From contig JAZARR010000234.1 in the NCBI GenBank assembly GCA_037389465.1, positions 682,001 through 746,000 of the forward strand: 64,000 nt of DNA, read 5' to 3'. The notes below the pieces were generated by a model. It had not been told where the DNA came from, searched no databases, and saw nothing but the letters and a program-made list of their open reading frames with translations. The translations under genes were made by a program, and so were the position numbers. The DNA is from Baylisascaris procyonis. Lineage: Eukaryota > Nematoda > Chromadorea > Rhabditida > Ascarididae. Positions 1 to 12,391 of this stretch are shown here, piece after piece (positions within the stretch are counted from its first letter, which is position 1; each line of letters opens with the position of its first letter).

Positions 1-3000
1 TTCAGCTTGTTTAAACTCATTTTCAATTAACGTTCAAGTTGATCCGGTTGGTGCAATGTAAATACTGCGTATTACCGCTAGAATAGGCTGTTGCTTTTGT
101 CTTCATCATTTAAAAGATAGGTAGATAGATGAAAGAGAGACAAAGGCATGAAGGTAAAGAGGTTAGTTAGGAGGCGAGGGTAGAATGAAATGAACGTATG
201 AAAAGATGAAGTGGTGGGGGAAGGGAGAGGGAAGGAGAAGAGGTCAAATGGCTTAGCTTGACATCTTGTTCTACTAGAATTACTATGCCTTTCAGCATCC
301 CTGTTTAAGGGTGTATGCATTGTTTTTAGATTTTTGGAGTCCGTCATGTACGCTTTTTCGAAGATATTCTCTAGCTATTTTTGTTTACGAATGCAAAAGA
401 GCAAAAAAAATAATTCAGTATAAATGAAAGCATTTTGCCTTTGAAATTTCTAATGCTGAAAAATATATGCAAATGCGATGAGAAATTAAACCCTGAAGGG
501 GCGTTTACTTTGTCCTCTCACCCAGTCATATTCCTTCATCCAACGTTGATCATCCCTATTTCGTTTATTGATTTTATTTTATTGATTTTATTGAATTTGA
601 AGAGGGGCAAATAAGATCAGCCCCAAATGAACAGTAAAAGGGGAAGGGATGAGCTGTAGGCGAGGGGGGGGGGGAGTGAGAGAGGAAGAAAGGCAGCTGG
701 CATTCGAATTCACCTTAGTCAAGTTACAGGGATGTCATCAACACCGGTAAGGCAATCGAAATTGAGAGCCGTAGATGTCGTAGGATCGCCGTGTTCTTCT
801 GCTGCAGAATGCATTCTCCTCAGGTCAGCGATATTTGAATAATTTCTATGCGTTTTTTTTATAAATTTTTATAGTGATGTTGCACTTAGAAGGAAATTTA
901 AGAGTAAAAATGTTTTGATTGAGTTGTTGTGAATGTTGAAATGACACAAAGGAGTGGATGATCCCGATTATGAATGTGTAATTTCAGGTCATCCATCCCT
1001 CTCCTCCCCACCATCCTCCTTATCACCCAGATGGGAGGTGCTTTTATTTTCTGCGATCACGATGTGCGATTGAAAGGAAATCCTGAATTGCAGGGGAGGT
1101 GAAGGATGGGGGATGTATAGGGCGGGCATTCGAATTACCTAGTTAATTCTCTCTTATTCGATGTCTTCACTAAGAATCCCTTTTAAATGTGTAATTTTCT
1201 AGACTTCTCATTATAATCTGATCTTCAGCTTTGCAAAAAAAAAAGTTCATTAAATTTTTCTTTGAATTTTAATGAATATATCTCTAGAAAGGCAGTTAAT
1301 TGCCCACTTGCAAATATTTGTTTTCTTATTGAATTGTAACATTTTGAAATGAAGTTGAAATGAGAAATTGAATTGAGATCATATGAAAAACTAAACAATT
1401 TTGGATTATATTCGTAACATTTTGAATTTTTTTGATTTTCCACAGAGCAGGATTTTATTTAATTCCTAAGTTCTATTGTGAAGACAAATTGAGTATGATT
1501 GAATGGGATTTGAAAACTGAAATATTAAGGGAACAGTTGTAGATATACAGACGTCCTCTTCCCCCCCCCCTCCCCATCCCCTTCATGCCGCTCATATCCT
1601 CTCAGAATGGTTTTCTTGAACTGAGTAATTTTGAAGGGGTTTTATATACTGAATTTGACTAATTTACCGTACAGAATACGGAAATAAAAAGAATGGTTTT
1701 TGTCGTAAAGTGTCATTTATTATTTAACATTGAATTTTATCAAGCACAAGATTTGCTCAATGCTAGTTTAGATGAAAGAAATGCTCCTCTCACATAGACT
1801 TGAAGCGTTTCGTATATGCTTGCTTATGAGTGCGTATTGACGAAAAAGAGAGGGAGGGAGAGAGAAAAAAGGAAGAAAAGAAAAGGGAAACGATGGAATT
1901 TGAGGTGAAAGAATTGGAAGTGTTGTATTTTTGTTGATATTTGAAAGAACTTCCTTTTTTTGGGCGATGAATGCATTATTCATTTTATTTCAGCAGCAAG
2001 GATCGACCGCTGCGCTAATCAATTTACTGCGTAAGTTATTTGTTCTTATTTTTAATAATGTTGTTGTGACTCGCATTTTTAAACAAAAATTTTAATTATT
2101 TTATCGGAAGTAATAAAAAATACTATTAAAAGATTGATTCGAAGACATGAAAAAAAAATTGATGCACACTTTTTTATTGTTAATAATGTCATTGGTATGA
2201 AAATATTGAATGATTTATTTATTTAATTAATTATTTTTTGTTATTAAGATAGTGTAATCCTTATTTTATTCATTAACATAATGGATCTTTTTTGTGATAT
2301 TTTCATTTGTAATGAGGAGGAAGAAATAATCTCCAAAAGAGAAATATCCAACTTGAATAAGTTCTATTTTTTCGAGATTTCTAGCAAGTATAATCGAAGA
2401 AATCAAAATTGCTGAGAAGAAAACAGAAAGAGAGAGTCATCCATAAAGAAGGATATCAATATCTGGATGATTCTTGTCCTTCTTCATCATCGATAAAGCC
2501 TGTTGGTGGAAAAGAAAAAAATTGAAAGTAACTAGGGAGTGTTTTGATCGAGGGACCTATAACATTTGGAGCTGTAAAGACTGTAAGAAAAAGAAATAAA
2601 GCGAGGTTAAGATTTGTCGATTTGCAGTGATTCTCAAGGTTTTCTTCATAGTAGTTTTACTGTTTCATAAAAAACGTTGAGGACGGAGGCACTACAATTG
2701 CTTTTCTAGAGGTCTAAAACGAAAGCGAGATCGAGCCTGAGATTTTGAGTGTGATAGGGCCTCTTTGAAGATGGCCAAGAGTCAATGCAGGCTTGAGGTC
2801 CCCCAAAGGGCCTTATTAGGCATGGTTGTAACAATTTTAGTATCCTGATAGCAATGAGGTGATGTTCATGTCCTAGTTGTTGTCTTCGCCGGTCCTGTTA
2901 TCTAATAATTTTCATCGGAATCACCTCGCAGTAGTTCGCTAAACCGAATCTCTATCCTTCTCCCTTTATTGTCCATTTTAAGTAATTTGAAGAGAACGTA

Positions 3001-3030
3001 ATCCCTCCAGGAATAACCTCAAATATTTAG
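1..3030. other. AT-rich non-coding stretch
   Basis: I see no exon that I can defend here. The stretch has purine-rich and pyrimidine-rich runs, an 11-base poly-G run near 664-674 and a 10-base poly-C run near 1561-1570. Open frames are short and low in complexity. Isolated AG and GT pairs, for example around 720-830, do not frame a convincing reading frame. Confidence 0.5.
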
Positions 3031-3153
3031 GTGGTGATGTTGCGATGGCGGCAGTATATATCCAGCAGCCAACAGGAAGGAATGCAGCAGATGCAAACTC
3101 GATTGCCACAGACGTCGCAAATGAGATCCTGCCAAGGTGGATTCATATCTCCG
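3031..3153 (+). CDS. candidate internal exon, product unknown
   Basis: A 123-bp island between an acceptor (ATATTTAG) and a donor (GTATGA). Two frames are open through it: one rich in Ala/Asn/Asp and ending near RWIHIS, the other rich in Gln and ending SCQGGFISP. GC content is visibly higher than in the flanks. Splice signals on both sides and the loss of stops support an exon. I cannot choose the frame or a family. It is the first plausible exon of the plus-strand series. Confidence 0.35.
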
Positions 3154-5202
3154 GTATGACTTTATTTTTAATTGCAGATCTCTTATTTGCTTGCTTATAA
3201 CGTTCTCATTGATTCTAATACTGCCGCATTTATTTCCTTAAGGTGTTTTTATATACTGTTGGTTGCCGGATTGGTAACCGTTTATTTCTTGTTTGTAATA
3301 GTGGCGCTATGATACTTGTGTGGTAGGGTATTTGCGCCATTTGGCAAATATGGCATTGTGTGATGTGAAACTGATGAAAGGTTGAAGCACATTTATATGC
3401 CGAGTGCTTATTGTGAAATATGGGAAGGGGAGAAGGGGGCTGCAGGAGAAGTTAGAAAAACTGAAATAGAAGGTCCATAAATATATAAGATTACGCGAAA
3501 TCTGTTTTTTTAGTGACATTGAATCGATTTTTTTCCTTTGAACTTCTTTAGTAATAGTTTGATGCAGTTTAAAATGGCTAGAAAACCGAATTTGTGCTTT
3601 CCCCTTTGCTTTTTGTATATATTTCGTAATGTCGGTGTATGTTATGAAATGTTTCCGACGATTCTTTGTTGGAATCAGGACAGGAATTTCTTTTAATATA
3701 TCGACTCCTAGGTAACGGGTATAACAAAATTTGTGATTTAAATAAATAGACATTAAACTTTATAATAAATTTATATATAGTTATGTAAAAATTGTGAGTA
3801 ATTTTACATAGTAAAAATAAATAAGAAAGTGAGAGTGCAGTGAATGCATTGATTGTCATAATATTGGAATGTTGAAACGACTTATGCACTAGTTGAATTA
3901 GCAAATGCCAATTTGGAGTAGTGCTTCTTTGCTTGGACTATTTCATCGATTACGGCATGAATTTAGAAATAAAAAGGAATAGGGTTTGGAGGGATCGGAG
4001 AAGAGAGTGGGAAGGGTAATAGATTTTCTTTTTGCGTATATTCTTCACATCGAAGAATATATGCAAATTGTTGTTTAAATATAGGCAGATTTTATCTGCA
4101 TAGGGTTATTTATTTAAGGGATCGTCTATGGTTAAGCGCAAATAATCCTTTTTTTTTCTTATTTTTCTCAAAGAAACTGTTTTTTAATTTTTTTTCTTGA
4201 ATTTTTTCAATTTAATTTTCAATATTCTTGAACTCTATGGTTTGAATCGTGCGCATTTTTTTCTTTTTTTTACATATCTCTCTATTTCTGCTTCCTATCT
4301 ATTTTAATCAATAGTGCTTCCTTCATCTTGCTTCACTTTTGCTTCCTATAGTTCGTCGCTTATATTTTCGCTTATGTGCAGTTTTGTTGACTTGAAAATA
4401 TTTTAATTCGATGCGAAATATGGTATTGAAGGTGCCACATTTGCGGTTAAAAGGTGAGAGGTGTTTTAATGTTATGAGAGTTGTGATCGCATTCTTACTA
4501 ATGGGGAATTGCACTCTACTTAGAGAATCTTGACTGATAGTTTTATGGGTTGCATTGCTGAGCCTTTTACTTTCTTTGTCAGCCAATGCAGTAAATACCC
4601 ATCTTTCACAACAGTTTTAGGTAAGGTTTGGACTGATGCAAAAGTGCAAAGGTAGAGATTTTTATACCCGAGACGGTGGGAAATATTTGCGGGTAAATTT
4701 AGCATTCAGAGTATAGCGTGACTGTTTAATTGATTCAATATATATCATGTGAGCAGGTGCTATCAGCGCGCATGGGTGTGTGATAGTGATGTGAAGTAAA
4801 TTTATTGCAATTTTCCACGTGGATTCCACCTCGAGGGAGGAATTTGTATCGGTGAGTGAGTGGATAATCTTAACTTGTAATGTGATAAGCAGTCGAAAGA
4901 GTTGTTTACGATTGGGGTCTTATTAAAAAATAGTTTTAAGGTATTAGTTTCGAGTTAAAAAGTATAAAAATAAAAAATACTAAAAATTTTTTTTTTTGAG
5001 TAATAATGAAACGGCGTTCGAAATATGATGGTTGTGAAATTTTGGTATAAATTTCTCTCGTTCGTAGTGAAAAGGTTTTGGGTTCAATGAGAAGGTAAAT
5101 CATAGAGTGGAAAGATTTGTAATGGTTGTAACGAATTGTTGGAATAAAGGTTTTGGTATTGAAAAAGAGTGGTAAATTTGGATCGTTAAGTGTGCAATTG
5201 TT

Positions 5203-5346
5203 GGTACTAAGAGTACGGTTTAGTTTGTTAATTTATTTATTTATTTATCTATTAGTTAATTAATTAATTAGTTTTTGGTACTAAGAGTACGGTTTAGTTT
5301 GTTAATTAATTTATTTATTTATCTATTAGTTAATTAATTAATTAGT

Positions 5347-5347
<1 letters not shown>
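5203..5347. repeat. tandem duplication of a 74-bp unit
   Basis: The segment beginning GGTACTAAGAGTACGGTTTA at 5203 recurs at 5277. Both copies run through TTTA-rich sequence and GTTAATTAATTAATTAG. The copies are almost identical, so the duplication is recent. Confidence 0.85.
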
Positions 5348-5381
<34 letters not shown>

Positions 5382-5396
5382 TCTATTTATTTATTT
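5345..5396. repeat. (TTTA)n microsatellite
   Basis: About twelve TTTA units with one TCTA interruption directly follow the tandem duplication. Confidence 0.9.
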
Positions 5397-5490
5397 TTTC
5401 ATTTTTTGTATATAATCATTTCTTTTTTCGTTTCTAAGAGAAATTGGTAGACTATGCCAATATTAGTGAGTTTATTAATGAATTTTATAG

Positions 5491-5594
5491 ATGTTGATGA
5501 GTGCGCAACGATGGGCACATGCGCACAGAAGTGTACCCACACACCTGATGGGTACATCTGCGATGCTATGTGGGAATCGACCTATTATGGGAAA
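5491..5594 (+). CDS. exon encoding a calcium-binding EGF-like module
   Basis: After acceptor TTTTATAG the exon reads (D)VDECATMGTC, then AQKC, then six residues and GYIC, and stops at a consensus donor (GTAAGT). D-x-D-E-C-x5-C-x3-C-x8-C is the start of a calcium-binding EGF module. The exon begins in phase 1, the usual phase at the 5' border of such modules. The fifth cysteine, normally two residues after the fourth, is missing: the sequence runs CDAMW. The module is therefore degenerate, mutated or affected by a base error. EGF modules of this kind occur in LDL-receptor relatives, fibrillin-like matrix proteins and others; this exon alone cannot say which. Confidence 0.55.
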
Positions 5595-6025
5595 GTAAGT
5601 TCTTAGTAAAATTGGGAACTTGGTGGAATAGGCTTCTGCTTTCCTGAAAAGACGAATGGGGGGGGGGGGTTGTTTAGGTCACCTGAAATTACCGATTACA
5701 TATTATGAGTAAAGTTTGCTGATTATATTTATTGTAAGGTTGTCGAACGTTAATGTTATCACTTTATTGTTCTTGTGTTCGTCGATAGTTAGGGTATGAC
5801 TGAAGTGCGTTTAATAAATAGGTCTTGTCTGATGCGTTAGTACGAATGATCTCTATGAGTACGAAATATCCTCTTTCATCTTTCTGAATCTATTTATATC
5901 TTTTCTTTAGTAAGAAGTAAACTTTATGGGGGTTAATTGCGACTTCTGCTTGAAAAGGGTAGAAACTTTTGACGGCTGATCGGCTGCAAAATTCATATTG
6001 TGTATTTTATTGTTTTGTTTTGTAG

Positions 6026-6127
6026 GTCATCGAATGACGGACCGAAGGTCTTATCAGGAAAGAACCTGGACCACTATCGGCAGGCTCGAATCGACCGTTA
6101 TATGGACTTCACAAGTTGGAGACTTTT
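6026..6127 (+). CDS. candidate exon, product unknown
   Basis: Acceptor TTTTGTAG and a possible donor GTATGC flank a reading frame that includes NDGPKVLSGKNLDHYRQ. In the phase left by the EGF exon at 5491-5594 (phase 0) it meets a TGA at once, so the two exons do not join directly. Two other frames are open. It is either an exon of another transcript, a frame-broken exon, or chance. Confidence 0.25.
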
Positions 6128-6695
6128 GTATGCTTTTATTTCCTCGTCTTAATGCGTCTATGTTTCAAAGTGTTGGGGTATTTTTGTTCATGAGTCTCCT
6201 ATTAGGGTCAGCCATTGCTTCATAAAGCTAAGTGGATTCTGGGTTGACTCTTGAATCGATGGAAAAAAATTTGTTTATATATCTTTATAGAGTTCTTATT
6301 TATGGTGTGGGAAGAACGGGAAATCCCATCTATTTAGGGAAGAACACTGTTGTCTACCTCATATAGTCTCTACGTTCTTTGTTGCATTCCTAGCATATGG
6401 AGTTAAGTTATTTGTATGAAATAAATATGTCTACTATCTATATTAATATGCATTTTGTGTTGTATTCAAGTTTAGCGTCTTGTGATTTATTGTCTCTAAC
6501 AGAAATTGTTCTCTTTCACTTACCTACGTTGCTTATAATCTATCGTAACCATATTAACAATGCGCTCATCATTCTCTTACTTGTATTGTTCAGTACTCCT
6601 TATCGTATATTGTACTAACTCACTTATGGCGTTCAATAAAAGCTATAATTTTGAAGTGTCACGATGATGCAGTACTATGAGTGCGCATTTAATTT

Positions 6696-6756
6696 GATGA
6701 TATGAATGGCATCCTGAAGAAATGTGCTTCAGCACATATCAGGCATTCATATCATC
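6696..6756 (+). other. imperfect hairpin (inverted repeat)
   Basis: GATGATATGAATG (6696-6708) pairs with CATTCATATCATC near 6756. Inside it CCTGA pairs with TCAGG and ATGTGC pairs with GCACAT around a TTCA loop. This gives about 24 paired bases with two asymmetric bulges in a 61-nt fold. The size suits a precursor microRNA, but the bulges argue against a canonical one. No function is established. Confidence 0.35.
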
Positions 6757-7349
6757 CACTTCATTGAACTAACATCTCACATTCTTCAAGAACAAGTCTT
6801 CCTTCCATTTCGAAATCGGTCGGTACTAGTATTATTTGAGTGTTAAGATGCGAATATTCATATCTGATCAAGTTGTTCAAGGAAAAATTCATGTAGTTTT
6901 GTTTGAATTGTTTGTGGTTTTGAAGAAGTGCGCCGGCAAAGCGCGTTGCGGGTGGCTTTGTATCTGCTTATATGTGCGTTTACTTGTATGCCGGGGACTT
7001 TCAACATTCGAGAATCACTGAACGCAGTTATGAAATGGAAATTGCTGATATAATGGTCTAAGTTTAGTATGAAACTTTTTGCAGATGAATTTTGCACTTA
7101 GATGTAGTTATCATTTTAGACGCTAAAAATTATTGAAATCCATTGCGTTGCATGCTAATGTTCTATTTTACTTGGGTTTGAGAAACAAAAACAGACACCC
7201 CAACCCTTTCTCTCATCCATCTCCATCAGTCTCTTCTGAATCCACCTCCTTTCAGAAACCTATGGGAGTTTATAAGCGGTCAGGATTTCATTGAAGGTTA
7301 TGCCCAATTTTTGGTCGTTTAGGCGTGATCGTTGGCACTACACGTTCAG

Positions 7350-7421
7350 AGGATTGCTGCCGACTTGAACGATGCTTTTATCATTGAGAACGTCGACTTA
7401 GCGGAAACAATACACCTTGTT
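7350..7421 (+). CDS. exon of an integrin alpha-like gene (calf region?)
   Basis: Twenty-four codons between acceptor CGTTCAG and a consensus donor GTAAGT, ending in phase 0. The peptide begins RIAADLNDAF and ends LAETIHLV. A short A/C-x-DL motif followed by an alternating hydrophobic strand is what the start of the calf-1 domain of integrin alpha chains looks like. The neighbouring downstream exons carry later integrin-like motifs in the right order. By itself the exon is too short to assign. At least one exon must be missing before 8855, because that exon starts in phase 1. Confidence 0.4.
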
Positions 7422-8854
7422 GTAAGTTGTGTTATTAGTGAACATTATTGATTGATGTAAAGGCATTACTGTATCCTTTATTGGCCAAATGTGCGCATTG
7501 AATAGTTAGTTGTACTGAAGAGATAGTACCCTATATCATTAAGAATCATTGCAGGAGTCATCTTTTTGCGCCCTATATTGCTCATCCTTATATCTTCTAA
7601 TTCTATAATGTGGTATTTCAGTGAAAAAAATTTCAAAGAACGCTAATGAGTAGTGCTGATTACAATTAATGCGGAGTTACTTTTGATATAAGATTTGAAG
7701 GCTGTGTGTTAAATTTTATGGTTAGCAGCAGTCAAGGGCGCAGTTCAAGGGTGCATGGCAGAAGCTATATCGAACCTTTAGTCCAAAGAAATCACAAGGC
7801 CATAGTAAAGTCAGATATGGGAGAGTGCACTTTTGTAGCCTGACAACGACTTTAAAAAGTTTTCTTATATATAATGACTGCATATGTCTGTAAATGCAAA
7901 TTGTAAAAATATTTTCTCTGAATTGAAGCTGCCTTTCATTTCCACTGCTCTTCTTTCAAAGCCACCCTAATCTTTTCGTCAGGAAACCCATTCTTCGCCC
8001 TTTAAAACCTTTTTTCACTTGAGTGGTCTTCCACTGCTCCACCTTTTTTGGGGAAATGAAAGTTATAGATCGTTGCTTTCGTGTGCTAAAATTTTTTAAC
8101 TACGTAATCTCTCCACCAGTGAACTTACCTTTCTTTTTCTTAAGAGCTTTATAAGTGTAGTTTATCTGAACTAATTCGACACTTTTTTTTGAAAAGAGTT
8201 CACTTTTAGGAAGAAAACTAAATTGTTACTCAGTGCTTTTTGTCGGGTCAGTTATAGATTGCAACCGCATCAATTCTCACAGTTTATGCGGCTCACTTTT
8301 GAGAGTATAATTTCGATTGGCGACTCAATTCCACCGCTATTTGATTTATACACGAAACACTTCATCCACTCAGTTTTCCATCATTTCTCAAATAACTTCA
8401 TCTCAGGACTTACTTTGGCTCTCTGCGATAAGAATTTCAACGAGTTGAAGTTTTTAAGAGTGTTGAATAGTTGGTTCGGTTTAAACCATTAAGGAAACCT
8501 GGTTTCTCTGACGTTAACGTATTGTTACCGAGTTTTGCACTCTTGTGAATTGTTGCAAAGCAGTTTGCATATGAGGCGATTCTCTAAATGCTGCTGATTT
8601 TATTGGGAATGCATCGGTATCGCTGAATATTGCAGTCGTCATATCGTCGCCATTGAAGATTATGGTATGGGTGGTGCAGTGGGGATGGGTAGTAGTATGA
8701 ATCCTAAATGCGTTTGGTCTCATAAATGCGTTGTTGATCGCAAGTTTTCTGAAGTACCATTTTTCCATTCCTTGAATATATTTATTGCACTGAGCTTTTT
8801 TAACGGTCGTAAAGAGTATTGAAAAAGATCGATATCGCATTGCCTATTTTCCAG

Positions 8855-8970
8855 CTTGCGATACGAACAATACGCCGTTAATGGTGTTTGATGTGATGAT
8901 TGCCGCTTCGAACGCATATGATGTCGATTCGGTCAATTCGAAAGCGGAAATGGTTATCATTCCAATGACG
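8855..8970 (+). CDS. exon of an integrin alpha-like gene (calf-1/calf-2 junction?)
   Basis: Acceptor TATTTTCCAG, two bases completing a split codon, 38 open codons, donor GTAACT, ending in phase 0. The peptide starts CDTNNTPLMVFDVMIAASN. Integrin alpha chains have C-D-x-G-N-P followed by a hydrophobic strand of the type F-D-x-x-I-x-x-x-N at this point, and the spacing here is similar. Composition is clearly coding-like: balanced, with no low-complexity runs. It joins in phase to the exon at 11492. An integrin alpha chain would be a single-pass plasma-membrane adhesion receptor; that assignment is an inference from motif order. Confidence 0.5.
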
Positions 8971-11491
8971 GTAACTTGACTTATATTTTACTTACTTCTT
9001 TTTCTAATTGACTTCCCCTTTGGTTCATGGAGAGAAAAGTTTGGATTTGTGTATTCCCCTGCATTCCTTACTGCTGAAGTATTTTGTCGACCTGTGTTGT
9101 TTCGACCTTATTTCCTGGCTTAGCAAAATGAGTGAGATCGGCTGAATTCCTTTCAAACCAAGTAGAAACATTTCTCAACGCTCTTAATATCAAGTCTTAG
9201 TAGGTTTAATGTGATACGTCGTTGGATTTTAAATCTCTTTGCTTATTTTTTTTTGAAACAAGAAATTGGCATCTTGTGACTTATTGGGGATAGCGGGTAG
9301 GTTTTTTAGAGTATTTCATTCAGCCGTCAAGTGCTTTTGATCGTTTTGTATTACTTTTTAGTACAGTTATCTAAGTGTTGACTTAGTAGGTAAACTAAAA
9401 AATAATCTTTTTACTTGTAGTTCATTAAAGATAGAGTATAGCTTCTACAAAGCATTTTACTTACCACTTCAACACTGCTAGTTTACATAGGTAGCTTAAT
9501 AATGATATAGCGTTGCTGTTGATATAGTAACAAATTTTGAGCCGTTTTTCTATGGTAGTAAATAAATCGGTAGATTTGTTAGAATTGTTCTTGGCGATTC
9601 TCTTATGCTTCTTGCGATATATGAGAAATATGCCCTGACTTTAAATGTGTATAAGTTAATATTGGCTATACGACGGCTATAAACTAAGCTTATCATAAGA
9701 AAGCGAAAAAAACATTTAAATGGGCTGATAGTTTTATTTCTATATTTACGTTAGTAAAGTTGCAAACGTGCTCAAACTGAGTGGTGTTTAGCGAAGTGTT
9801 TTTAACTTGTTAGTGAAGAGAGTGCATAATGATTATTGATGAAGTGAATTTGCATAATGATAAACTTTTTGCACGTGCATATATTCGCTTCCTTCTTTGG
9901 GTTAATTTCACGTTTTGCTTCAGTATTCTGTAAATTCTAAGGCTATTTTAGAAACCTTTAAGGCATTCTTTACTTTTTTTACATCCATCTTAAGTATTTC
10001 ATGGCTATTGTGCGTCGAAAGTTAATACCATTTCTGTATCGTGAAAAATTTTCTTTGAGAGGATGGATGGAAGGGGGATGAAATTTTATGAAGGAGTGAG
10101 ATGCTGTTCGATCTATTCATGTAAAATAACAAGGGGCAGATCGAGTTTAGTACTTTTGAGGAAAAAATAGGCAGCTGGGAGCAAATAACATTGGAGGAAT
10201 AGGCGATTTGATTTTAATCTTAGCTCATATTTTGTCACCCAAACGTAGAGAACATATTCGACCCTTATGGAGGTGAGGAAGAACACTGTCTTATGCATTT
10301 TTCTGTGAATTAAACGACCTAATCTCCACTCATTTTATGATTTTAATAGAGATTAACTTGCAGTACTGTTTAGTTATGGAACTTAGTTATGGAATTTGTG
10401 TAATTCTAGGTCACAGATATGCCTTTAAGGTTACTATAAAACAGGGGGAAAACGTCCCCGAATTACATTAGTAGACCACTCGATTTTGAGGAGCACACAT
10501 CGAAGTGGTTCATTATGTTTAATATGCCCGAGTGCTTCAGGATTCAGGGAATGGGAGAGAGAGAGATGTCCTTAATTGCCTTCTCTTTTTTGCCTCTCTC
10601 CTCAAAGTAAACATAACTGTACCGCTATACGGTACTATTAAATCGTACTATTTTGCAAACGACTTAAATTGCCGGAATGTTTGCAGAGCTTCGACAGAAT
10701 TTGTGCAGATGCACACTTATGTTTTGGCTTCTTGTTGAACCGTTCGGAGCTGGCTTCGCTGAATGGAACACAAACGACGCAGATGAGGCTGCGTGCTTTT
10801 TGGATCGTCTTGTGTCGTTGATGGGACGTGTGTACACGCTGTACGACTCCTCTCCGCCACCTGGTTGGGAGAATCTTGAGACTCTATGATCATTTGGCAA
10901 GAGGCGGCATTTCATGTGCATCAACTTTTGGTAAGACTATTGTTCAACGCCTTTTCAGATGCATGCGGTTTGGGGATTAAGGCAGAGAAAAACACAGAGA
11001 ATAATAGCAACTAAGGGGAAGTAAGATGACAGGGTGATTGAACAACAGGAAGAAGTGAGTAATAGAATTAAACATTGGTTCGCGATGAGAGAAATAAAGA
11101 AGAGAGAATGTTATACATATGAAGGGAAATAAAAGCGCTACAGCAGGAGAGTTCACTCGCCGAACTACTGAATTATGCATTGTTAGAGGATTTTTTAAAA
11201 GATGAGAAATTCATCAACGTGATATATGGAATTATAAATTTTGGAGAGGCAATATCCCGGCATTTTATGATTGCCTCATCGAAGAGGGTCATTATTTGCA
11301 TTGATATCGAGTTACTGCTTGGGATTTGTGTTCTTTTTCTACTATAGAAATGACCGTTGTGACATCTAGCGCAGGTAGTAGGATTTTATTCTTTAAATAC
11401 TTCACTAATGCCAATCAATATTTACAGGAGACACGTTTTCTTCGTCGTCGTTAGAATCTATTTTGGGCTGAAGCTTACTGATTTGGCATAG
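8971..11491. other. intron-like sequence with a weak open frame
   Basis: Mostly AT-rich. A 70-codon plus-strand frame at 10677-10889 and an 86-codon minus-strand frame overlap in a GC-richer patch near 10660-10900. I could not decide whether either is an exon: splice sites are weak and neither peptide looks familiar. If the integrin reading is right, a missing exon is expected in this interval. Confidence 0.3.
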
Positions 11492-11587
11492 ATGAACGAG
11501 GTGCTAAGCGAGGGAGCGGCAACGAGTGCCCCACTTATCACTCAAATCAGCATTCGTATTCCTTGGCTGATGCTCAGACAACAGCAG
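11492..11587 (+). CDS. exon of an integrin alpha-like gene (calf-2?)
   Basis: Thirty-two codons, phase 0 to phase 0, between an AG (GGCATAG) and a donor GTTTAT. It contains LITQISIRIPW. In integrin alpha chains a strand ending in W/P of this kind lies just before the segment with G-x-x-L-L-Y-L. The next exon (12203) continues in phase with exactly such a segment. The donor is weak, so the boundary may be off by some bases. Confidence 0.45.
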
Positions 11588-12202
11588 GTTTATTCTTTTA
11601 ATGATTGATTGATGGCATTTCTGTTGTTTACATTCTCTGCTTATATTAATTTATTCCGGAAATGATGTGACATTACATATTTCCCTTAGACGTAATAACG
11701 GAGAGTTTCAGTCAGTGCGTATTATCAAATGGTCTGTTGCACGTGCATAGTGAGGAAAAATCGAGCTCTTTCTTACTGATTTGTCTCGCTAAAAAGCCAA
11801 CCTTTCCCACAGAGGTAATACTTCATACTTCATCGCAATCTCTAATAGGCCTAAAACTGCATTATTATTTGAATACCGACCACATTCACATATAGTTGCA
11901 GCTAGTTTAAAGATGTACTTTATGATTTCGAAGGGATATATTTCTAATATATTGAACGGTAGAATATTTATAAAAACTATAGGGAATAGCTGAATGGTGC
12001 CTTGTAATTTCTGATAACGTTGAGCACAGCATATTCGCTGTTCCTTGCACAGACCCTTTCCGTGCATCGGCGAGCTAATGTTTTTGTGTCTTCATTTTTT
12101 GATTACCTTTGCTTTTTGTGCGTTTCTTTGAAAGAGTCCATCCTCACGTTTATTCATTGAAACTGCACCTATTTATTTTTGTGATCTTGCTTATAAGTGT
12201 AG

Positions 12203-12391
12203 TACATTAAGGATTCGATATATCTGCAACATATTGGCCCTGTACCTAACACAACAGACGACGTCTGCGACAAAGTGTCTAGGAATGGGGCCAACGTATC
12301 GGTACTCAACGGTCGCATTCAAGCGCTCAAGGATATCAGCACATCGAAGTTCAGTGCACTAAAGTTCAGCTCTACCATACTGTGCATGCAG
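12203..12391 (+). CDS. exon of an integrin alpha-like gene (calf-2 end)
   Basis: Sixty-three open codons in phase 0, following acceptor AAGTGTAG. The peptide begins YIKDSIYLQHIGPVPN, has a Cys about fifteen residues after the LYL-type motif, and ends SSTILCMQ. Integrin alpha chains show L-L-Y-L-x-x-I, then a variable stretch with a Cys, then a conserved I-L-x-C before a further Cys pair. The order and spacing fit. The 3' end appears to use a GC donor (CAG|GCGAGT), since no GT follows at a sensible place. It joins in phase to the exon at 11492. Confidence 0.55.

Larger units (their letters stand above)
3154..5490. other. intron-like AT-rich sequence
   Basis: No defensible exon. The sequence is T-rich with scattered short open frames on the minus strand (3307-3753, 3578-3904) whose translations are low-complexity and lack splice context. 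A tandem duplication and a TTTA microsatellite lie near the end and are listed separately. Confidence 0.45.
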
